From Asterias amurensis (Eukaryota > Echinodermata > Asteroidea > Forcipulatida > Asteriidae), in contig NC_092654.1 of assembly GCF_032118995.1 (NCBI RefSeq), positions 496,001 through 560,000 on the forward strand: a stretch of DNA of 64,000 nucleotides. Reading direction: 5' to 3'. Made by a program: the position numbers and the translations under genes. Below, piece after piece: positions 13,301-25,300 of the stretch. The notes below the pieces were generated by a model. That model was not told the DNA's origin. It was given only the letters and a program-made list of their open reading frames with translations, and ran no database searches. Within the stretch, counting starts at the first letter, position 1. Each line of letters starts with the position of its first letter.

Positions 13301-16300
13301 ATGTGAGTTATTGCAAGCTGAGGAGTAAAACAAATTAAGGCCATACTGATGATCAAAGATTCTTTCACTACAGATGCTTCTCATTCTGAACTCAATACAC
13401 CCTCTAAAATGCCCCCATTCCCTTTAAAAAAATGTCTGTTTGAAAAACTACTGATCGCTCCGTACTTGGGAGCATTTCAAAGATGGCCGACACATGGTTA
13501 CAAATTTATCGATTCAAAACATTTAAATACAAAACAATTTTAAGGAAATGAGTGTTTAGTTCAATAATGTCCGACACAACAAGGTTACAAATTGATCGAT
13601 TCAAAACATTTAAATACAAAATAATTTTCAGGAAATGAGTGTTATGTTTCTTTTGCAAACACTAAAGTTCACTGTCTGGAATAGACATTTTGGTGCGATC
13701 AATTTAATATTGACGACAAAAGACCTTCTATAAATCCTTGTTTGTTTAACGAGATATTTTTATGTTCACATTGATATATGGACCAATGGGCAACTCTACA
13801 GTGACCTATTCTGAACTTTGTTCCCTTTTCATCTCCTCAGTATTTGCCTTTGTTAATATTTGACCAATTTAGTTTGATATTAAATTTTATTGTGCACGTG
13901 AGGCTAGTTTTATACATGTATGCTTCGGCTTACATTTCTATATCCTACACCCCCCCCCCCAAAAAAAAATTGTTTTTAAAAAAAAATCCTCGCCAGAAGT
14001 ATCTGCCAGAGATGTCTGCCAGTGCCCTTCAAGGAAACAAAAGGACTAAATTCATTACTCTGTTTACTCAAGGTGAAATAATTGACGCTTACTACAGAAG
14101 TATACAATTCGTTTCAAAATTTAAGCGTATTTCACAAGTTAGCAAGGAATCGTTGTTTGTGTCATTAGCACGTTACTGAGCATTATTGGCTTACCCAGCT
14201 AGCGCATTATTTCAGCACTAGTGCTGTAAGCAGAGAATGGTGACCATAAGCATAGACTTCTGCAGTAAGCAGAACCATGAAATTGGCAAGGAATCGTTGT
14301 TTGTGTCATTAGCACGTTACTGAGCATTATTGGCTTACCCAGCTAGCGCATTATTTCAGCACTAGTGCTGTAAGCAGAGAATGGTGACCATAAGCATAGA
14401 CTTCTGCAGTAAGCAGAACCATGAAATTGGCAAGGAATCGTTGTTTGTGTCATTAGCACGTTACTGAGCATTATTGGCTTACCCAGCTAGCGCATTATTT
14501 CAGCACTAGTGCTGTAAGCAGAGAATGGTGACCATAAGCATAGACTTCTGCAGTAAGCAGAACCATGCTTCAATAGGGATGTTCCCATGTTGGGTTTTTG
14601 GTTCAACTTTTGCGTGATGTTTGAAGATAAGCAGTGAAAGACATTTTTTGTAATCATCCCCATTACCCAGTCAGGAAGGAATCACTTTGAGCAGGAAATG
14701 GCTCTCATCTTAATTGATTTTGATTCAATTCTCACATTAAGAGAGGAGTTCCAGTCACTGTCAGTCATGCAGTTTGTTTTTGTATAATATTGACAACCTC
14801 TGAAGGAAAACGGAAGGTGATGGTGAGAACTGATTGAGTGCGGTTTTCACAGATATCTTATATGATGGTTATAGGGGTGTTGGCGTTGGTTCTTATTGTC
14901 ACTGGCCCCTGTTTTGAAGAACAACACTTTACAATCGTGTCCGCAAAGTTGTGGTACACTTAGGTAGGAATCTTAACACTCGACACAGTTACTTCATTTT
15001 GGTTGTTTGTTTGTTTGTTGGGATTTTTGTTTGTACGTTTGTTTTGCTTGTAAAATTGCATTGAAGGATTTCTGAAAAATATTGCGCTGTAATCAACTTC
15101 AGTTTTTTGAATCCTTTGATTTATATATAAATAAGTAATAGTTTTGTGAAATTTTCAAGCTAATGTTACTCTTTAAAGTAAATAAATGTGTACATGTATG
15201 TATTTTTTTAATTAGTCCGACATCAATATTAATTATGGGTTTAATGGAAAACTAATCCATTCTAATTATATTTATGATTAGCGTCACAGCTTGCCTGATA
15301 TGAGGCGGATTCATGTCCCATCAAGGGGGTTCCATTACAATCGACACCCCATCATTACTTTGATTTTTTCCAACAGTGTGAACTATTAACAGATCAACAC
15401 AACAACAACAACAACAACAACAACATAAAAATGCACAATTTTTAGTTCTTTTGTTTTTCTTCCCTCCGTTGTTTTCTCTCTTCTCTACTCTCTCTCTCTT
15501 ATTCTCTCTACATCTCCAGGCTGTTGAAGATGATCGCGATAAGCTACGCATTTCCAAGGATAGTAACAAGGGTGACGCAGCAGATGGCACTAATAACAGT
15601 GATAGCACCAGCCTACTCAAGCTAACAGTGGTGGGGAAAAACAAACAATCCAAACAATTCATTCTAATTGCAAACCAAAATTCTTCAAAACCCTCCGTAA
15701 AAAAAGTCATTCCTTGTAGCTTTGTTGTTGTTTTTTCTTCTTTTCCACAAAGAAGAAATCATTCATGTTGTTCAAGAAATAATTTTTGTCAAGAAATCAT
15801 TCATGTTGTTTATTTATTGATGCATTTATTTATTTTCTGCTATTGCATATGTTTCATTCAGAAATGCCCAAATGGATTATCTGGATTAAGCTGATCAAGA
15901 AACCTGCTTCTATCAGGAATCCCTTTTCCCCTGATCATATCAAACTGATTTATTCCATTCTTTATTTATTGTTTGTTCGCACTATTTATTTTATTGCTTA
16001 TTTTATTCGATGCACAGGTTTTACTGAAACTTTCTAAACCATCCAACACTTCATCTAGCTTATCTCAGTTACAACATCAGTTCTTCTTTAAGAAGCCCTG
16101 AATAGAACAATCAGTCTGGTCCCGCTTCTGCTTTACAATCTTTGAATATACATACACTATAAGACCATGATTACCACCTTGTAGTCTGGGTATCAGACCT
16201 CAACATCATCCCTACGTCTTCATGATTATGGTATCTATGATATGCTGTCATTATCTCATCATCTTAAAAAACTAAGACAGTTCACATTCACTCCAAATGA

Positions 16301-19300
16301 CCCAGTCACTTTTCAAGTGCTCGAAGCATAATGTCGGCTGTACAACGCTCAGCCACAACCCATGCTTTTTTACAACCCACATATATCCGCCCCGTGGGTT
16401 TATCCTCTGAAACTCCTAAATCAAAGTTCACATTTTTCTTGTTCTTTCATTTCTTCATTCACCAAAATATTTAGTTTTAAAGAGAGACTTGATTTTGGTT
16501 CTTGGTTTTGTTTTGCTTTGTACTTTGATGAAATTGTTCAAATCCTAATTGATTTATTTTTAATTTTTTATCGATTTCGATAAAATATATTCTTCATTCA
16601 CTCCAAAACCTCAGACATCATACATGTAGCTTTAGCAAAGTGCCAACCCTCCCCATGGCAGGCATAAGAAATGATAGCTCCTCCCCATGCAGCGCGACAT
16701 TAGGTCAGAGGTCAGCAAGTCATGGGATGGTCCAATAACTCATCCCGTTGTTGCTGTAATGTTGTTAATGTTTCTCTATAGAGGATCCATCATAAATGTT
16801 ATTATTTCCAACTGAGTGTGGGGGTAGCGGGGTATATCTAGAAATTATAAACCACTGAGAGTTGGTTCAATTATAATTTGTTGTCATCAGAGGGAAGGTG
16901 TCAAACATCAAACACTGTTGGTTTGGGTTTAGGGTTCTTTTCTTTTATTGAAGTGTCGAGAGATGATTTTTTTTCATGTAGCTGTTAGGTCACACAAAGT
17001 GCTGATACTGTGCTTTGACAATTACTAATTTTGCCATCATGATTCCAAAATTACGCTGTTGAGTTGGCAAGAACATGACCACCTAGTTTGAGGAAATTTT
17101 AACACGGTCATATTATGTTTTGGGGTAACTAGAGGAATATAATGAATGTACCCTTTCCAAAGATCACAAGTTAAAAAATTGAAACATGAGGTGTAAAAGT
17201 GTGGGAGTTCAAACTGAAATGTGCTGATGGATCGTCCATGAACCAGATGACAATAATAAAGAGCATGAGATCACACTCCGCCACAGGAACATTCCCTTTG
17301 ATTGATTGCAAATCTCACACCCAGTTCATGACTTTCAGTTTCCATGTTGAATGTGCAAGGTCTTATGATCCCATGAGGTGCATCATTCAGTTGGTGTCAC
17401 ATTCTGCAACACAAGACCCAATTAAATAAAGCTGCTAAAAAATCGAAAGCCTGGCTTAGCAAATTTCTTAACAAAGCAAACACAAACGAGGTACCAGTCA
17501 CAATGTCCATAGCATGACATTTTGGTTTGTGCCCTGCCCTTTTTAACATTTTGCTAAGCAAGTTTTGGCAATTACTAATGCTAGAGTCATTCTTCCAATT
17601 TTACACTGTTATCTTGACAAGAACACGACCACCTAGTCTGGTGACATTTTAACACATTGCTAAGCAAGTTTTGATGTGCTTAGCAAGTTTTGATGCCAAA
17701 ATTAAGCTATTAGCTGTTATAGCTGAGGCTTGATTGTTCTGGGGGGGGAGATATAAATTGTTCTGGGGGGGAGAGAGATAGAAATTGATCATGATGTGGA
17801 TCGACTGTGACAGGATAAAACATTAAGTGTAGCGGATATTGGTTTTTGATTTAATCCCTGGCCATACTCAAGGTAACGAGATTCAACAGAAGTACACTCT
17901 TGTTGGATTCTGTTGTAATCTGTTAAACTCTGTATGTAGGGTGTGTGATGTGCAGGGAGAGGATGTGGAATTGTGACAAGTCAGATTCTGGGCAGAGTTA
18001 AGAGACCTTTTGGAGAGTTGTGTCTTCACATTGTTCAGGTCATCATTGTGATGTATTTTGTAGTGCTCAGTAGTCTTGTGTTAAACTGTTGGAGTCCATT
18101 GTGGTGATAGTGCACACTTCAACAATTACTTTCAGTGATAATTAGCCAGTGTATTGTAAATAGCGTCATAATTTAAAAAACATTGGAACTGGTTATGGAA
18201 ATCTCTGTATGTCTTGGGAAGAGTAACATATATATTTTTGTTTTCTGTGTGAACCCGGAATTGATATGTTTTATGGTGTGTTTTTGTTTAAGTCAATATT
18301 TTGAAATGAGTTTTTACTTCCCGCAAACTATTGGCCTGTTTTCCTCTCAGACATTACAATATTATTTGTTGATGAGTCCATTGGCTGTCATGACCTAGTT
18401 CAAGAGATGCTGTTTTTAAAACCTAGACTACTAGTCCAGTTGTTTGTCTTTTTCATTCAGTTAGTAATAACCATGAGTTGCTACGGTTTAGCAAAAGTAC
18501 ACAGCTCACATGATACTACTATAGCACTTTTTTAATAACAAAAGTTCAATTTGACAAGATTTTTCTCATAGAAAACAACTTCGCAATGCAAATTTTTAGA
18601 ATGACTAGGAGTTTTTGCTTTCGTTGCAATTTTTTTCAGAATGATTTGTAGTTTTTGCTTTCGTTACAAACTCCATCTTAATGACTTGTAGTTTTTGCTT
18701 TCGTTGCAAAATTTGTCAGAATGATTCGTAGTTTTTGCTTTAGTTACAAAGTTAACATGAACGGAACATGATACTAAAGAAAAGGTTTGATACCATGGTT
18801 CTAGTTTGTCTTCTTTAATAGGATTGAAAAGACAAGGAAACTAAAACCAGAAACTCAAGACATAAACCAAAGACTACAAATAAACAAAAAGAGTTGGTGT
18901 GTGGGTTCAGGGCCATTAGCGATGCGGTTACCGGTTTGAGGTTTCATAGCCGGTCAAACAGAGGCCAAGCGCCAGGGAAGGTTCAAAAGGACAAGAGGAA
19001 GTGAACGGGTTTTATCTGAGAAACAAAAAAAAAAGTTCAGCAAATTCTCTGGGAAAAAACCTTTTGTTGGGGAAATTCTAATCTGTACACAAAAGGTAAA
19101 TCCAGGAAGCTTCTTTGTAACTGCAACCTTGTGTGATTATAGTCCTGATAAATGATTCTAAAATACATATGTACATTCAAACCTCCCCTTCTACTTGTGC
19201 CTGAATTGTGGAGTATACAAAAAAGAAGAAATGAGAACCAAGATATACATAAAATAATTGGTTGTCAAAAAATGACTAAGTGATGTTTTTTCCCTGTAAT

Positions 19301-22300
19301 AATTAAATGACAAACACCTATAATAAAACCACTATGACCTGCAGATGTCGTGGTTAAATCCATCCCACCTCAATAAAATACAATAATTTTGTCTGAAAAT
19401 TGTTTTTTAAACAGGTTCTTCCCTCAAGCAATCTACTTATTCCAGAGCCTGCCCCCCCCCCCACACCTTTCAAACAACCAATACATTGTATTCTTTTGAA
19501 TTTGGATCCATTTTATCTCCTCCACAATTCCCAAAGAAACTTGTCACATTTTGAATGGTAAACATATAAATCATACCCAAATGCAATTTCTACATTCACA
19601 AGCTTCAATGTGGAACCCTCCTGTGCTTCAGTGATTTTTATGGAGCAATAAATTGTCAGAAACTACTGCCAGGAAATTTATTCAGGGAAGTAAGTTTAGT
19701 TGATACTATCATTCTAAAATAAACAAATAAAAATAAAAACTTTAAATCTTTTTGAGTTGTGAACAATATTTTTTTCTTTTTCTGTGTGGGGTGAAACAAT
19801 TTTTTTTTTCCTTTTGCAGAAGTCAAATGTTTTAAAAGATTTATTATCACAAATGGCGGCCCCCTATAAAAATTGTCTAGCGTTTAGAAAAAAGTTCTTG
19901 TTCACAAATACTTGTATGGTTTTTTTGTCAATGACGTCATCTGAACTAACTCTTGAATACCCAGAAATTGAAACATCCGTCTCAGTAAATAAAAAAAATC
20001 AACAATAACAAATAATAATACACACAGAATGGTTTGGTTTGGTTTGGTTTGGTGTTGTAGTCAGGAGCTTTAAGTGTAGTAGTTGGGAGCTTTAAGGACC
20101 CCCGTGAGAGTTTCTCCTCCCAATTGGAGGAGGAGAATCGGGGACATCGTGGTGCCTTGCTGACACTGAGGCCAATTCATGTCATTGATCATTGTACAGT
20201 TTGGCTCACACCCAGGAATCCTCCTGACTCCTTGCTGTGGGTTGGCTGTGTTCACACCACGCTTTATTACTTCCACACTGATAGTGCCTGTGGTTTGTCC
20301 AGAGTTTGTTTCCTGATTTCAAGATTTCCTAAAGAGATTCGTCTTAGATCTCTTGCCTTCAAACTTGAATGAATGACATGATATATACCATTAATATAAG
20401 ACAGGCTTGTTGTGTCAAAATCTCCTTGTCTACTTATGATAATGTAAAGAGTATGGAAATCCTTTTAGGACCATGAAGAAGCCATTTCCAGCTTTGTTTT
20501 TATTTTATGTTGAACGGATTCCCTGGAGGTGTTCGCTAGAATGGAGGGAACAAATAAATGGATTTATAGGTATGGGAAGGGTTTTTGCAGTTTGGGGGGG
20601 GGGGGTTAAGGGGAGGGGGCTTAAGGAATGATGATTGGTTTCTGTGATTTTATAAACATATTTTTATTCTTTTAAATGTGAATTTTTGTTTGTAAACTTC
20701 AGTTTTGTATAAACTGATCCTTTAAATCATTTTGACTAACAGTTGTTAGAGCTTCATAGTGCTGGGTTTGACCAATAAGGGACCTCAACGTTTTGACGAG
20801 ACAGACTACATCATTCAGATCACTTAACTTCTTAGCTGAAATCTCCTCTCCCCCCCTGGAAATTAAATGAATTCTAGGAAATTCACTGTACAATATCGAA
20901 AGAGAAACATAAAGCAGGAAGAATATGTCTGTCAGTACGGTCCTATTAAAGCTTGTCATGTTGTCATCATCTTGGTAATCACAGAGTCCGACTGCTGTCA
21001 ATTAAAGCCTTTCAGTGGTTCACGCTGCTCATGCTGCTTCTTGGAGTAAATCTCCTATGTGTGTGTGTGTGGGGGGGGTCCAGTGTCTAGTTTGAAGGGG
21101 GGTCCAGTTACATTGAGTTAGCTTGTAGTGCTTGATGCACAGATTGACTCAAGCATAAGCAACCTGGCCCAAATAATACATTTCTGAGTTCGTAAGGGAC
21201 TTTGGGGGAAAATGAAAGAGGATGGGAAAGTGACATTTAGAAATAGTGACAATTTGTTTAGGTTTCAAAGGTATCATTTTTATAGATAAAGAGACTTGAT
21301 TTATAGGGTGAACCAACATGAGTGTGTTACAGTTTTATGATCGTGGCTTCAAGTGATGCAAACTTCATTGTATGAAGAATATCTTTGTGTTACTATATTT
21401 CTTATAACTAGCACCAGCACTGCAGAGTCTTAAGATTCACAATAAGAGTCTTAGCCATTGACTCAAGGTGGACCAATGGGCAACTCTACAGTTACCCACA
21501 ACCATCAGTATTCTCTTTAGTTTCTTTCTTCTGAAACTTTCTACTATCATGTAAAATATCAACAAAATTTCAACGTAACAAGTCAGAAAAAAACACCAAT
21601 TAGATTTAGTTGTGTTTAGTGTAATGTGAGTAACTGTGGAAATGGCCAAAATGTATAAAAGCCAGTTAAGTTGTTGATTATTCATTGCTCGTTAGTATTT
21701 TTAATTTATTCATATATGGTTTCTCTTTGTTCTTGCAGCCTGAGGAGTCGCCGGTCCGTCTTGACATGTCCGACACCAACCTAACCTTGTTCAACTATGT
21801 CACAGACATGTCATCCAAGGCAATCATAATGGTGGTGGACTTTGCTAAGAAGCTACCTGGATTCTTAACCCTGACTACCCAAGACCAGATTACTCTGCTC
21901 AAGGCAGCCTGTCTAGAAATCATGGTGAGAGATCGAACCTAGGGCCTAGTCTTTAGTATGGATCTATTACTAACGGACTTTGCTCCTAATTAACTAACCC
22001 TCTCTCCCGAGTCCTGTGAACAAGTATCACATGCATGTTACTCGGGTGGGATTCGAACCCACGATCGGTTCCCACCCGAGTAACATGCCTGTGATATTTT
22101 TTCACAGGACTCGGGGAAAGTACTGAGTATACAGTGCTAACACACATCGGTGTATGGGTAAAAAACCAAAATTAATATTCTTTATCCTGATGCAAATTTA
22201 ACATCTATTATAACCCTCGCTCATCCTACCTTCTTCTATTAACTACCCCTCTCTCACCCTACCTACTTTTACGTTTTTTTCAATGCTGCCATAAATCACA

Positions 22301-25300
22301 GAATAGTACCAAAATTTATATAACCAAATTGACAGTTATGCATATTTTACAAAAGTTAATGTAAAAGTGAACTTTAAACAAATATTGTGCTTTGCTTGTA
22401 TAAACATTATTAGCAATCTAATTATCTTTGAACATTGTAGGATTTGTAGAATGTTTATACTTGCAGAATATGATATTTTAAAAGTTGCTATTGTGCTGTG
22501 TATTTTTATCCACTGTTCATTATAATATTTGTTGGTGCATTTAGATTATAATTTGTTTGTAAAGCGCTTTGATGCTTTGGAAAGACGCTATATAAATGTT
22601 TAAGAGTCAGTTCAGGTAAATAATTGACATAGTTGCTCACGGTCAAAAAATGAATTTTTTTTATACTTTGTGGGTGGAAGGGCCTTGGGGTGCAAGTAAA
22701 CAAAATTGCATTTTCAATTCTATATATAGCCCGTTGCCATGGTTACGGCTCATTTTGTTTTTTGGCCATTTTAGGCCGATTTTGGGGTCTGAAAAACTGG
22801 TTTTTAGCTCATATTTACAACTCCACCCCACCAAAATGCAACATTATTTCAAAAAACCTTTTATATCACTACAAAGTATCATCCTTGGCCTTCCTTGAGA
22901 AAAAAAATTATTGCTTTAAATATCACCCTTGTGCTATTTTTGCATCATGCATTACAGTATGTTTTTAGAACTTGCAAAATCGACATTTTTACCCTATTTT
23001 TGGACCCCAAAATGTCAACTTGCCAGGGGTCTCAGAAAATTTTCCTTTCGGCTGTGATTAGGGCCAACATTGGTCTTTCCATATCTGGTGTCAAAAACTT
23101 GGGCAATTGTATCCTGTTGTGACAGTACTGCCTCAAAACTAGACTTTTTTCCCCAAAACGTGAAAAATGCCTTTTTAAGGGTCTTTTCACATAATATCGA
23201 CATACGTGTCCACGGTAAAAAAAAGGAATATTTTTCTTATACTTTGTGGATGGTAGGGACTTGGGGTCCAAATAAACAACATTTACATTTCAAATCATAA
23301 TACAACACGTTGCCATGGTAACAGTTCATTTGTGTTTAGGCCACTTTAGGCCGATCTTGGGGTATGAAAAACTGTTTTTTTAGTTAATATTTACAACTCC
23401 ACCCCACCAAAAAAACAAAAATATTTCATAAAACCTTTTACATCACTACAAAGTATCATCCTTGGCTTTACTTGAGACAAAAAAAATATTGCTATAAATT
23501 TCACCCCTGTGCTATTTTTAGAACGTGCATTAGAGTATGTTTTTAGAACTTGCAAAATCAACATTTTTACCATATTTTTTGCCCTCAAAATTTCATTTTT
23601 TTCAGGGGTCTCAGAATATTTTCCTTTCGGTTTTGATCAGGGCCAAAATTTGTCTATTTATTTCTGGTTAGAAAAACTCGGGCAATTGTATCCTGACGTA
23701 ACAGAACTGTCTCAAAAATATACCCTTTTCCCCGAAAACATAGAGAAATGCATTTTGAAATATTTGCTTCATTTTGAATTTATAACATTAAGAAGTTAGT
23801 AATAATTCCATCAATCTGGCAGCTTTTCATAAGCACTCTGTAGGCTTAGTGCATTACCAAACATTGATCAGGACTTGTTGATGACCTAAATCTTATAATT
23901 TTCCCCGCCCCGGCCCCACCCCGGCCCCGGCCCAATCATATTTCTTGACATTGCATAAAATAAAAAAAAGTTTTGTGAACAGCGCCTCTTTTTTGAAAAT
24001 CACATTTTTTAATTCCCCTTGCACACCAAGAAAGTTTGTATTGTCTTAATGTTTTATTGGTTCTCAGAATATTTCCCTTTTTGTTGTGATTGGGCTATCA
24101 TTATGGTTTGCATGTCTGCTGGGGAGAAACACTTTGGTTTATTGTATCCTGTTGTGACACTTCTGCCTCAAACATGGTAATTTTTCCAAAAACAATAAAA
24201 ATGCATTTTGAAGTTATCCCTAGTTTGAATTGATAAAAAACAAAAACGAGCATGCTTGTTAAATAAGTATGGCACTGTTTCCATGCTCTTTAAGTAACAA
24301 ATAAAAAGTTTATAACCATGCTTACCACTGAGAGTTCTTGTTTTGTCATGACTACTTTACTTAGTTGTACAGGTATGATTCACATTGCAAGAAGAGAAGT
24401 AGTGCGATGAGCATTCTTTACTATTCTTGTCTATACATGGCCTTATAACAGTCTTCTTGGTCCCCTGCCCGCTACCAAACTAAACATTTTCATCCCTATC
24501 AGAACAAAGAGGCTCTAAAAGTGAGCAAGTACTGTATCCAAAGTATCTAAATGGCCATTCACCTGCTTTGGCCTTCTGTAAGCAGTTCCCCCATCTATGG
24601 TGGGGTTCCTTTCAATTGTACTGTTGCAAACAATAAAAGAGTTGGTTTATTTAACGTAATAAACAATTCAGCAGGTAATGTTTGACAATGTTTTTTGTTG
24701 ATCGTTCTCAGAGACATATATAATAATTATAAATTAGTAAGATAGTGAATGGAAAAAGTAATCAAACTAGCCTGAATAGACTTTTGTCTCTGCAAATGCA
24801 TCTTACTTATTTATGTTGAGCAGGTGCAAGTATTTACAACTTCTTTCAATGTTGTTTCATTAAAGGAACACGTTGCCTTGGATCGGTCGAGTTGGTCTTT
24901 GAAAAGCGTTTGTAAACGTTTATTACAAAATGCATATGATTAGAAAGATATTTTAAAAGTAGAATATAATGATCAACACAAGTATCACTCAAAAACATCT
25001 TTCTAACCATGCATTTTATAACAAACGGTTACAAACGCATTTCAAAGACCAACTTGACCGATCCCAGGCAACGTGTTCCTTTTAAATGATCTCTTACGCT
25101 CATCTTGCAAATCGTTAGTATCATTGTTTTTAATAAGATCTTGGCAAACTTTTCCAACACTTTTAAGCGGGCTTTTTAAATTCCCACATTTGTGTTGGAC
25201 ATGATTGGATGCTCCAAACCATCTGCCTCAAGCACAGAAACTACATTGTTTATGATCTCTATCTCTATGAAAAGTTTTACATTTGGTAGCAGGCAGGGAC

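Noticed and set aside
21990-22115. A tRNA gene, suggested by the B box
   Set aside because: No A box, anticodon arm or acceptor stem; the inverted arms point to a transposon-like hairpin.
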